Source: Thermohalobaculum sp039027855 (lineage in GTDB: Bacteria; Pseudomonadota; Alphaproteobacteria; Rhodobacterales; Rhodobacteraceae). From it: a DNA stretch of 64,000 nt. The stretch covers positions 1 to 64,000 of the forward strand of contig JBCCJI010000018.1 of NCBI GenBank assembly GCA_039027855.1. The letters are read 5' to 3'. The notes below the pieces were generated by a model. It did not search any database, was not told the DNA's origin, and saw only the letters and a program-made list of their open reading frames with translations. Position numbers and translations under genes: made by a program. This document shows, in pieces, positions 43,189 to 51,589 of the stretch (the stretch's first letter is position 1; each line of letters opens with the position of its first letter).

Positions 43189-43693
43189 CCCGAAGCGTCG
43201 GGCCAAGCCGGCAGAGACCGCGACGTGGCTGCTCTGCGTCACGCTGTAGGCTCCCATGACTGGGCGCAGTTTCTGAAGTCGGGCTGGCAACCAGAGGCGC
43301 CCCGGAGGGTCTGGAGGGCCAAGCCACGCTTTTCGGGCCGGTTCGCCGGACGTCTCGAACAGAGGCTCGCTTGGTGCGCTGGTGATGCCTCAGCCGGCCG
43401 CTCTGACGCGCTGTTCACACCATTATGGCGTTTTTCGTAGCGAGTTTGATCAAAGTCGCTGCCGATCCATGCAGGATTTGCTAGCAACTCGCCGCATGAG
43501 AGCCCAGAGCCAAGTCATGAGCGCGGCGTTTGTCCTGGTGGCGCTGTTCATCGCGGCAGGTGTCTCTGCCGAACCGGCGGAGACGGCCTGCACCGGAGCG
43601 GCGTGCGAAGGATCGACGACGCAGCGCTAAGCGGCGCCGCCGAGACGTGTGGCACCTCCCGGCAGGCAGTGGCCATGCCAAGAGGCCCGTTGG
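43189..43693. other. 505-bp intergenic region
   Basis: It lies between metG and the end of the convergent thiolase gene. Apart from a possible 37-aa secreted micro-protein (43517-43630) there is no supported ORF, and no strong hairpin was seen. Confidence 0.45.
43517..43630 (+). CDS. Possible 37-aa secreted micro-protein
   Basis: A hydrophobic signal-like start (SAAFVLVALFIAAGVSAE, possible cleavage after VSA) is followed by a short polar part with two Cys (TACTGAACEG). No strong ribosome site is seen. The signal-peptide shape makes chance somewhat less likely, but confidence is low. Confidence 0.3.
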   Translation: MSAAFVLVALFIAAGVSAEPAETACTGAACEGSTTQR

Positions 43694-44875
43694 TCAGGCT
43701 GCCCGTTCGACCGCGAGGGCGATCCCCTGCCCGCCGCCGATGCACATGGTGATCAGCCCTCGGCTGCCGCCGGTCCGCTCAAGCTCGGCCAGACACTTCA
43801 GCACCAGGATGGCGCCGGTGGCCCCAATGGGGTGACCCAGGGCGATGGCCCCGCCGTTGGGATTGACCTTGGACGTGTCGAGGCCGAGGCCACGATTGAC
43901 CGCGCAAGCCTGCGCTGCAAAGGCCTCGTTGCTCTCGATCACGTCGAAGTCGTCCTTGCCGAGGCCGAGACGGTCGAAGAGTTTCGAGACGGCGGGGATC
44001 GGCCCGATCCCCATGACCTCGGGCCTGACGCCGGCATGGGCGTAGCCAAGCACCTTAGCGCGCACCTTCTTGCCCTCGCGCGCGGCGGTATCGGCATCGG
44101 CCAGGATCATCGCGGCGGCACCGTCATTGATGCCGGAGGCATTGCCTGCGGTCACGGTGCCGTCCTTCTTGAAGGCCGGGCGCAGCTTGGCCAGGGTCTC
44201 CATCGTCGTATCGGGCTTGGCGTGCTCATCGGTGTCGACGACGATATCGCCCTTGCGCGTCTTCATCGTCACCGGCGCGATCTGGCCGGCAAAACGTCCC
44301 CCGGCGATCGCGGCACCCGCACGCTTCTGGCTTTCGACGGCGAAGGCGTCCTGATCCTCGCGGCTGATCTGGTTCTCATTGGCGACATTCTCGGCCGTGA
44401 CGCCCATATGCCCGGTGCCGAACGGGCAATTCAACGCGCCGATCATCATGTCGACCATCGAGGCATCGCCCATTTTGGTGCCGGTGCGCGACTGCATGGC
44501 ATGGGGGCTCCGCGACATCGCCTCGGCCCCGCCCGCCAGCGCGTAATCGGCATCGCCAAGCGCCAGGGACTGGATTGCCGAGACGATCGCCTGCGCGCCC
44601 GACCCGCAAAGCCGGTTCACATTCATCGCCGGCGTGGTGTCGGGAATGCCGCTCTCGATGCAGGCCACGCGGGAGAGATACATGTCACGCGGCTCGGTAT
44701 TGATGACATGGCCGAACACCGCATGGCCGACCCTGTCAGGCGCCACATCGGCCCGCTCTAGCGCGGCCTTGGTGACATGCACCGCCGTCGCCGTCGGCGG
44801 CAAGGTCGACAGGCTGCCGAGGAAGGTGCCGATCGGGGTTCTGGCTCCGTCGAGAATGACGACGTCACGGCTCAT
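43694..44875 (-). CDS. Acetyl-CoA acyltransferase (thiolase, BktB/PhaA-like)
   Basis: 393 aa with all thiolase signatures: nucleophilic Cys90 in NRLCGSGAQA, the NEAFAAQ motif, GGAIALGHPIGATGA with the catalytic His, and MCIGGGQGIA with the second Cys. Thiolases condense or cleave 3-ketoacyl-CoA. The sequence fits a biosynthetic beta-ketothiolase, possibly feeding PHB or the ethylmalonyl-CoA pathway, but a degradative role is possible. The gene is alone in its unit. Confidence 0.93.
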   Translation of the reverse strand: MSRDVVILDGARTPIGTFLGSLSTLPPTATAVHVTKAALERADVAPDRVGHAVFGHVINTEPRDMYLSRVACIESGIPDTTPAMNVNRLCGSGAQAIVSAIQSLALGDADYALAGGAEAMSRSPHAMQSRTGTKMGDASMVDMMIGALNCPFGTGHMGVTAENVANENQISREDQDAFAVESQKRAGAAIAGGRFAGQIAPVTMKTRKGDIVVDTDEHAKPDTTMETLAKLRPAFKKDGTVTAGNASGINDGAAAMILADADTAAREGKKVRAKVLGYAHAGVRPEVMGIGPIPAVSKLFDRLGLGKDDFDVIESNEAFAAQACAVNRGLGLDTSKVNPNGGAIALGHPIGATGAILVLKCLAELERTGGSRGLITMCIGGGQGIALAVERAA

Positions 44876-45014
44876 GGTTTCTCTCCCTGATTTCTCCGTT
44901 TGGGCCGGAGCATAGGGAGGCGATGCCGGTCGGCATATTGGCTAAAACGCCTGCTGCCGGGCACTGGGAAACGCCACCTCCGCGCGGCGTGGGCGGCGAC
45001 AGCGGTGGTCCGTG

Positions 45015-45050
45015 CAAAAAGCAGAAAGGCGCGGCCGGGGCCGCGCCTTT
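45015..45050 (-). terminator. Intrinsic terminator of the envelope operon
   Basis: A perfect 12-bp stem (aaaggcgcggcc / ggccgcgccttt) with a 2-base centre lies 29 bases after the stop of the leftward PstS-like/OmpA gene. Read leftward it continues CTTTCTGCTTTTT. This is a textbook Rho-independent terminator. Confidence 0.9.
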
Positions 45051-45078
45051 CGTCATCTCAGTCCGCGATGAGACCAGA

Positions 45079-46671
45079 TCAGCTCTGGTTCTCGCGGATC
45101 CACACCTCGACGCGGCGGTTCGCGAAGCGGCCCGAGAAGCTGTCGTTGCAGCCGACCGGCGTCAGCTCACCGTAACCACGGACCAGCACTGGCGAACGGG
45201 TCAGCGCCGCGTCACCGACGATCGCCTGGATCTCTTCCAGCACGCCCGATGCGCGACGCACGGCCAGCTGGCGGTTCAGGTCGAACTGACCGATCGAGTC
45301 GGTGAAGCCGGCCAGGATGATCTCACGGCCGACAAACTCACCGGCGGCGATACGCTGGGCCAGACGCTCCACATCGGTCAGCGACTTCGGATCGAGGCGC
45401 GACGAGCCCGGCGTGAAGCGGAACGACACCGACATGCGCTCGGCGTCGCGCAGCTCCTCCAGCATCTGCGTCATGAGCGGCAGCGAGAACTCTTCCTCCG
45501 CCGTCATGGTGTAGATGATACGCTCACCTTCCTCGGCCAGGCTGCGGGTCTCGGGCGTCAGGCTGATGAAGCCCGCGTCCTCGATCAGCGGCTGTGCGTC
45601 GGTCGACAGCGCGAACTCGATCAGGTCCTTGGCGTGCTGCGTGTTGTCACCCGGGTTCTCATAGAGATAAAGGCGACGCGACAGCGGATACTCCTCGGTC
45701 TTCATCGAGAAGGTCGTGGCCTCCGAGATCAGACCGCAGTCGAGGCGCAGCGCCAGCTTCTTCGAGGCGCGCTCGAAAGCGAGCCCGGTGAAGCCGATAC
45801 CGCCGAGGTCGTTGGCAACGGTGTCCGACAGCAGGACGTCGTCCTCGAAGGTCTCGGCATCCGTCGAGAGGCCGAGGCCGGACGGACGCAGCACGAGCGA
45901 CGAGAAGGTGTCGAAGGTGCCCGACGCCTCATCACGCGAGTAGACGTTGATGTCGAGGTCGAGACCGCCGACTTCCGACCAGTTGGTGATCTCACCCGCG
46001 AAGATATCGGCGATGTCGAGCAGCGACAGCGCGCGGATCGGGTTGTCCGGATGCACCACCACGATCAGACCGTCGAGCGCGAGAACGTGCTCATTCGGGC
46101 TGTCGCGCAGGTCGTTCAGGCCCACCGCGTTGAGCTTTTCGGCATCACTGTCACGCATGGCGCGCGAGGACATGCCGATTGCCGCAACACCCTGCGCGAT
46201 CCCTTCGAACGACGCCGACGAACCGTGCGCCTTCAGATCGATCGCCGCCATCTCGCGACCATCCGGGTGGACGATGCGCAGCATGCTCTCGTTCTGCGTG
46301 TTGGTCAGCTCGCGCTGGAAATCGGCGTCGAGCGAGAAGGCATAGCCCTCGACCAGCGCCGGCATCAGGCTGTCGCCGATGGTGTTCGATCCCAGCACTG
46401 CGAAGCTTGCGCCGAACAGATCGTTGACCGGGCAGCCGGCACCGGCGCAGGTGACCTGCCCCGCGTCGATCGACAGCGTCCCGAGGCTGGTCGCAACCGT
46501 GTACGACGAGCCGTCGAAGTTGACGAGCGTACCTGTCAGCGACGTGGCGCCGTCCAGCGATTGCAGAGTGACCGTCGTGTCCTGCGCCTGGGCAGCAGTT
46601 GCCAGGGCGACAGGGGCCGCCAAAAAGGCGGCTAGCGCGACATTCCGCCGCTTACTTTCGGTGAGCATCAT
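45079..46671 (-). CDS. PstS-like solute-binding protein fused to an OmpA domain
   Basis: 530 aa. Signal peptide (ALAAFLAAPVALATAAQA) and a small beta domain (about 31-80, LTGTLVNFDGSSYTVAT). A periplasmic binding-protein domain of the phosphate-binding type covers about 85-370 (FAVLGSNTIGDSLMPALVEG, IGMSSRAM, IFAGEITNWSEVGG, YSRDEASGTF). A C-terminal OmpA peptidoglycan-binding domain follows at about 415-530 (FTPGSSRLDPKSLTDVERLA, LAGFTDSIGQFDLNRQLAVR). It would be a periplasmic ligand binder tethered to peptidoglycan. No ABC permease or ATPase is adjacent, so transport is doubtful. Start at 46671 with GAGGGG upstream; second gene of the operon. Confidence 0.9.
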   Translation of the reverse strand: MMLTESKRRNVALAAFLAAPVALATAAQAQDTTVTLQSLDGATSLTGTLVNFDGSSYTVATSLGTLSIDAGQVTCAGAGCPVNDLFGASFAVLGSNTIGDSLMPALVEGYAFSLDADFQRELTNTQNESMLRIVHPDGREMAAIDLKAHGSSASFEGIAQGVAAIGMSSRAMRDSDAEKLNAVGLNDLRDSPNEHVLALDGLIVVVHPDNPIRALSLLDIADIFAGEITNWSEVGGLDLDINVYSRDEASGTFDTFSSLVLRPSGLGLSTDAETFEDDVLLSDTVANDLGGIGFTGLAFERASKKLALRLDCGLISEATTFSMKTEEYPLSRRLYLYENPGDNTQHAKDLIEFALSTDAQPLIEDAGFISLTPETRSLAEEGERIIYTMTAEEEFSLPLMTQMLEELRDAERMSVSFRFTPGSSRLDPKSLTDVERLAQRIAAGEFVGREIILAGFTDSIGQFDLNRQLAVRRASGVLEEIQAIVGDAALTRSPVLVRGYGELTPVGCNDSFSGRFANRRVEVWIRENQS

Positions 46672-46736
46672 GTTCCCCTCGTCTAACGCTCCCTAACGCA
46701 GCGCCCCTCAGCGCCGCAGCTCCCCTCCGCGGCGCG

Positions 46737-49109
46737 TCAGCGCTGCGAAATGATGATGTCGCGGACGGCAGCCCCAATAAGCTTGTCGCCTTCACCCACG
46801 TCATCGCAGTCGACCGCCGCAAGACGGCGGACATTCGAAGTCTCCATACGGCCCCGCGACGAACGCACCACTTCGAACTCGGGCCGGGCGAACGCGCCCG
46901 CGCCACAGGTCGATGCGAGGCGATCTTCATCGCGGCTCTCGTAGTCGAGATACATCTTCACCACGCCGGCCTGACCACCGCGGCGCACCCAGTGCGAATA
47001 GATCTGGATGCTGTCGCCCACGCCCTCGACGGGACGATAGACATACATGAACCCGCCACCGCGCCGGCGCACGCTGCGGAAGTCGCGGCGCTGCTCGCGG
47101 TAGACATGACCGTCCTCACCCTCGGCGGCGCCGAACTCAAACGCATGCAGGTTGAGACTGATGGGCTGATCCCAGACCAGCGCCACACGCTCCAAGCGCT
47201 CGATGCCGTTGAAGGGCACGGTGAAATCCACGATCTCACCATCCGCGAATTCAAGCTCGGTCTCCGCGTTCGCCGCGAAACCATGCATCATTAGGCTGCC
47301 TCGGCCCGAACGGTCGATGGGCACGCCAAAGGTCATGTCGTGATAGGTGACCGTGGCGATACTGTCGGCGTGGCATGGCGATGTGATGCCCAGCTCGGTG
47401 TCCGCGGCAGGGCGCACATCCAGCGTGATGGACGGCGGCACGACGCAGGCCAGATCCTGGCTGGGCAGGCTCACCACCTCGAAGCTGTCGGTATCCTCCG
47501 CCGCTTCCTGGCTGAGCGACTGCTCCGCCGCGCCAAAAGACGGATCGGGCACGACGGTCTGCGTTCCGGGCGTGAGTGCACCCACGCGCACACCCTCATC
47601 CTCTGGGATCGATGCCGGCGCGGAAAGTGCCTCGGGCCCGGAGGTATCGAGAAGCGGCAGAGACGCCATCATGTCGCGCACCGCCATGATGTCCCCGAGA
47701 CCGGCGCTCGGCTCGGCAAAGGCCACCGCCTCGCCGCCAGTACTTTCGATGGCGCTGCCGAGATTCGCGCTCTCCGGGGAGGCGACGTCAGGGCCGTCCA
47801 GCTCCAAGCCCTCAACGCTCGTCGCGGTCGGGGCGAGCGCCTGGCTCGGTACATCAATCTGCGCAAGCGCGATGGTCGGCGTGGCGGCACGTGGTGCGAT
47901 CGCACCAGGCGTCGCGGCGCGCGGCACAGCCGGCGCCGGGCTGTTCGAACTGGTCGCACCCGACACACCGCTGCCCGCGGACGGCGGGCGCAGAGACGAT
48001 GCCAGCGCACCCGGCAGCACGGGGGAAGCCGGCTCAGCCGTCGCGACCCTACCCGGCACCCCGGGCACACCCGGTGCGGCAGGGCGACCGACCCCACCGC
48101 CACCTGGCAGCGAGGGCGCGGCGGCGACCGTATTGCCACTCGGCGCCGAGGGCGCTGACGGGGCACCGATCGACGGGGCCCCCGTTCCGACCGAAGGCGG
48201 GCGCGGCACGCCGGCGCCGGGGCGTGACGGTGCTGCGGCAATCGTCACGCCGCTGCCGCCGCCAAAGCTGGGTGCGGAGGGCGCGGTCAGACCACCAAGC
48301 GCCCGCGGCGCCGCCGGAGCGCCGCCACCCGGTACGGATGGCGCAACGGCGACCGGTGCCGAGGCAACGCTCAACCCACTGCTCTCGCTATCGGCGCCAC
48401 CAATGTTGGACCCGAAGGCACCGCCGCCCAGCACAGCCGCCGGAGCGGGCGCACCGGGCCTGCCGGCCCCTGGACGCGCGGGCTGCGGCGTGCCGGGGCG
48501 CGGCGCACTCGCCACGCGAGAAGGGCCAGTGTCGGCCGGAGAAGGCTCGGGCGCCTGCGATCCGGGCAGCACCATGCGCGGCAGCGCCGGTGCGCTCTGG
48601 CTGCCGGTGGTGGCTGCGCGCGGCAAGGCGGGCGCGACGGCGGTCGGTGCGGCAGGCTGAGGCGCCAGCGCGACGCTTTCGCGCGTCTGCACGGGCTCGG
48701 GTGCGTTGCGAATGCCGGTTGCGCCGCGCACCGTCACCGTGACAGCAGCAGGCGCGGTCTCGGTCGCTGCAAGCTTGTAGTCGAAACTCTGGGTGGCATC
48801 GCAATCGATTTCGGCGAGGAACTGCAGCGCATCGCCCTGCACGAAGACGCGGCCACATCCGGGCTGCGACACGACCTCCAGCTGCTCGGCCGCATTGCGC
48901 GGCAGACCTGTGTCATTGGCGAGCACATCGATGCGGGTCAGGGTATCGGGCGCAACCTCGACGGCGTCCGGGCGCAGGGCCAGCGCCTCGGGCTCTTCAT
49001 CGCCGCCCAAGTACTCCGACACCACGTCCTGCCGCTGGATCAGCGTACCGATCGCCAGCATCAGCACGATGCCAGACAGGATCGAGATCATCCGGTCGTC
49101 TTTGAACAC
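46737..49109 (-). CDS. Large membrane-anchored Ala/Pro-rich envelope protein
   Basis: 790 aa. A single N-terminal membrane helix (MISILSGIVLMLAIGTLI) puts the rest in the periplasm. Residues about 50-120 look like one Ig/cadherin-like unit (PDTLTRIDVLANDTGLPRNA). Then comes a ~380-residue linker rich in Ala, Pro, Gly and Ser, likely extended. From about 560 a folded C-terminal domain has paired Cys and many aromatic residues (VTYHDMTFGVPIDRSGRG, ALVWDQPISLNLHAFEFGA, GGFMYVYRPVEGVGDSIQIY). The linker could span the periplasm toward the cell wall. It precedes the PstS-like/OmpA gene by 65 bp on the same strand. No characterised homologue is recognised. Confidence 0.8.
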   Translation of the reverse strand: MFKDDRMISILSGIVLMLAIGTLIQRQDVVSEYLGGDEEPEALALRPDAVEVAPDTLTRIDVLANDTGLPRNAAEQLEVVSQPGCGRVFVQGDALQFLAEIDCDATQSFDYKLAATETAPAAVTVTVRGATGIRNAPEPVQTRESVALAPQPAAPTAVAPALPRAATTGSQSAPALPRMVLPGSQAPEPSPADTGPSRVASAPRPGTPQPARPGAGRPGAPAPAAVLGGGAFGSNIGGADSESSGLSVASAPVAVAPSVPGGGAPAAPRALGGLTAPSAPSFGGGSGVTIAAAPSRPGAGVPRPPSVGTGAPSIGAPSAPSAPSGNTVAAAPSLPGGGGVGRPAAPGVPGVPGRVATAEPASPVLPGALASSLRPPSAGSGVSGATSSNSPAPAVPRAATPGAIAPRAATPTIALAQIDVPSQALAPTATSVEGLELDGPDVASPESANLGSAIESTGGEAVAFAEPSAGLGDIMAVRDMMASLPLLDTSGPEALSAPASIPEDEGVRVGALTPGTQTVVPDPSFGAAEQSLSQEAAEDTDSFEVVSLPSQDLACVVPPSITLDVRPAADTELGITSPCHADSIATVTYHDMTFGVPIDRSGRGSLMMHGFAANAETELEFADGEIVDFTVPFNGIERLERVALVWDQPISLNLHAFEFGAAEGEDGHVYREQRRDFRSVRRRGGGFMYVYRPVEGVGDSIQIYSHWVRRGGQAGVVKMYLDYESRDEDRLASTCGAGAFARPEFEVVRSSRGRMETSNVRRLAAVDCDDVGEGDKLIGAAVRDIIISQR

Positions 49110-49998
49110 CGCAGACTACCCTCGTTACCGCGCAGCATGCCCTTTTCAGGGCTTCTACCGTTCCTAAACCGACACGCACCCGCCGGTAGTTCTCCACGCT
49201 CAACCCCTATTCAGGCTCGGAACGCTCGACGCTTTATTCACCTCGTCACCGCGATGCTACCGTCGGATTACCCAATGACGGATCATGCTCGGATTCGGCC
49301 AACACCGCCAACCTGTCGAGGATTTTAGGCTTTTGCGTGGCGATAGGCTGGGGGCAGAGCGTGGTTGGCAGGGCCTGCAGCCCCATCCGGCACCCTCTCA
49401 CCAGGGAATACCAGAACGTGCCGCTGATCGCCCGATGCACGCGCGGCGCGCATTCACGCCAGTCTCCTTGGATACCCGCGACTGTCACAGCGACCCTCAA
49501 TACCGGCTTTTGAGCAATCCAAAAACGTCCTTCATATTGAACGCATTTAGTTTTTGCTCACTATGACGCGGCGCGCAAGTCAGTTTCAGCGCGGGACCTC
49601 TGGCTGACGCAGGCCATGACGCGCTCTCTCGTTCGGTAGCAAAACTAACGCTCTCCAGCATGAGGGGCCGACGCCCACGGACCGGAACGACCGGCGATGA
49701 CAAGGGCGAACGCCAACGCGTTGGTTGCGGACCCTGTCACGCTTCTTGCCAGCCAGCGCCTGGCGAATGTGGCGAGTGAACGGCAAAGGGTCCCATGGCG
49801 GCAGCCGCAAATTGCCTGACATCGCGACACCCGTCCCGTCACGGTGCAGGGTTGTGCGCACACCCTCACGGCGTCTGGCGTCTCGACGCATCGGGCAACC
49901 AAGGTGCCCAAGCAGGCGCGCCATGCGCTCTAAGCGCTCGGGGCGCCGCGGCCCGCCCCATCGCTCATGCAGAGCGACGGGGCGCTCGGTTTGGCAAG
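49110..49998. other. 889-bp region without a supported gene
   Basis: Several open frames exist on both strands but none has good codon character or a ribosome site. A short AT-rich patch at about 49495-49565 could hold a promoter. The region may contain the envelope-operon promoter at its left end and a degraded gene elsewhere. Confidence 0.45.
49954..49984 (-). terminator. Hairpin after the DUF2853 gene
   Basis: Stem cgccccatcgctc / gagcgacggggcg (12 paired bases with one A-C mismatch) and a 5-nt loop, 15 bases past the stop of the leftward DUF2853 gene. It lacks a T-run, so it is a terminator-like structure. Confidence 0.5.
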
Positions 49999-50340
49999 TC
50001 AGCCGTAGACGGCTTCCTTTCCGAAATGCTTGCAGAGCATATAGTAAATGACGGCCCGGTACTTATTCCGCTCCGACTTCCCATAGGTCTCGATCACCTT
50101 GCCGATGGCCTCATCCAGTGCCGGGCTGTCGGCGAGGCCAAGCTTCTTCATCAGGTAGTTCTTTTTCACCGTCTCGAGCTCCTTCGGCTGAGACGACGCA
50201 ACGGTGGCGCTGTCGGCATCATAAATGGCCGGCCCGCAACCGATGGTGACCTTCTTGAGAAGTTCCATGTCCGGCTCCATGCCGCACTTGTCTTTCAAAT
50301 CCTCAGCGTATTTCGCGATCAGGTCGTCTCGCTTGCTCAT
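49999..50340 (-). CDS. DUF2853 family protein
   Basis: 113 aa, helical, lysine-rich, no signal peptide. Family blocks: YAEDLKDKCGMEPDMELLKK, LETVKKNYLMKKLGL and a C-terminal YRAVIYYMLCKHFGK. The function of DUF2853 is unknown; members are small cytoplasmic proteins. Start at 50340 with GAGGGA upstream. It is divergent from the DUF2235 gene. Confidence 0.88.
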   Translation of the reverse strand: MSKRDDLIAKYAEDLKDKCGMEPDMELLKKVTIGCGPAIYDADSATVASSQPKELETVKKNYLMKKLGLADSPALDEAIGKVIETYGKSERNKYRAVIYYMLCKHFGKEAVYG

Positions 50341-50514
50341 GCTTGTCCCTCGCCTTTTGGCGGAACGGAGCCTACCCCCGTCCGCGGCGGGAGCCTCGAC
50401 GAGCCGTAGCGTCATCGCAAGGGAAAGTTGCGCATCACTCCTCACACGCGACCAATGCAGAAGTGAAGTGTATGCCGCCGAAGCCTCACAATATGAGCGT
50501 GAGGGAGACGATGC

Positions 50515-51576
50515 ATGCAGGTGAGCGAAAAAGAACCGCGTAACGAGACCGCAACCGGGCGGGCGCGGCGCGTGCTCGTCTTCGTCTGCGACGGCACGCT
50601 GTCCTCAACCGAGGTGGGCCGCAGAAGCAACGCCGGTCGCCTTGCAGCCCTCCTCGCCGAAGCAGGGCACCCGGAGCAGCTGGTGCGCTATCACCCCGGC
50701 ATCCAGGGCGGCGGCATGGTGCGCTGGGTGAATGCGGCACTCGGCCGAACGATCGATTGTGGCATCGCCGATGGCTACGAGTTCCTGTCACGCCACTGGA
50801 AGCCGGGCGACGTGATCGGCCTCTTCGGCTACTCGCGCGGCGCCTATGCCGTCAGATCGCTCGCCGGTCTCATCGGGCGCCTTGGGTTGTTGCGCCCAGA
50901 GGCGACGACACCCGAGCGCGTCGAGACGGCGATGGCGCATTACCGCGGCCGGCTCGGCGCGCGGCGCGACGCGGTGGATGCCGCAGCCGTCTTTTCAGGC
51001 GCCTTCTGCCAGTCTCGGGTCCCGATCGAGGTGCTGGGGGTTTGGGATACGGTGCGCGCGCTCGGCCTGCCGGTGCCCTGGCTCCAGCATCTGATGCCCG
51101 ACGAGATGCGCTTTCATGACGATGCGCTGGGGCCGCATATCCGGCACGGTTACCACGCGCTGGCCCATGATGAGGATCGGGTGTTGTTCGAGCCGGTACT
51201 CTGGCAACGCTCAGCCCATTGGGCAGGGCGGCTAGAGCAATGCTGGTTCCCGGGCGGGCATGGTGATGTCGGTGGCGAGATCCGCGGCGAGCCACAGGCC
51301 CGCGGGCTGTCGAACATCGCGTTGAACTGGATGCTGCGCCGGGCCGAGAGCCACGGCCTGCACTTGCCCGAGGATTGGGAGAGCCGGTTTCCCGAAGACC
51401 CGCTCGCCCCGTCCAGCAGCGGCAGGACCCTGATGTCACGCCTCTACTGGCGCGGCCCCGCCAGGGATGTGGGCCTCGGCGACGGCGAGGTCTTGCACCT
51501 CAGCCTGCGCACCCGGGCAATCGGGCGAAGCGAGGAGAGCGCCCAGCCGACGCTCGACGGCCTGCCCGCGCAGTAA
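50515..51576 (+). CDS. DUF2235 alpha/beta hydrolase (Tle1-like fold)
   Basis: 353 aa. The DUF2235 pattern is clear: VLVFVCDGTLSS, the nucleophile elbow FGYSRGAYAVRSLAGLIG with catalytic Ser, IEVLGVWDTVRALG and the acid/His region CWFPGGHGDVGG. Some members are type VI secretion phospholipase effectors (Tle1 group), but most are uncharacterised. No T6SS or immunity gene is nearby and there is no signal peptide, so the role is open. It converges on secA with a 13-bp gap. Confidence 0.88.
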   Translation: MQVSEKEPRNETATGRARRVLVFVCDGTLSSTEVGRRSNAGRLAALLAEAGHPEQLVRYHPGIQGGGMVRWVNAALGRTIDCGIADGYEFLSRHWKPGDVIGLFGYSRGAYAVRSLAGLIGRLGLLRPEATTPERVETAMAHYRGRLGARRDAVDAAAVFSGAFCQSRVPIEVLGVWDTVRALGLPVPWLQHLMPDEMRFHDDALGPHIRHGYHALAHDEDRVLFEPVLWQRSAHWAGRLEQCWFPGGHGDVGGEIRGEPQARGLSNIALNWMLRRAESHGLHLPEDWESRFPEDPLAPSSSGRTLMSRLYWRGPARDVGLGDGEVLHLSLRTRAIGRSEESAQPTLDGLPAQ

Positions 51577-51589
51577 GCGAGGCTGCCGA

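Noticed and set aside
49285..49566. A 93-codon plus-strand frame and overlapping minus-strand frames in the 49.2-49.9 kb gap
   Set aside because: They have no ribosome sites, domains or codon character, and the opposing frames are equally long.
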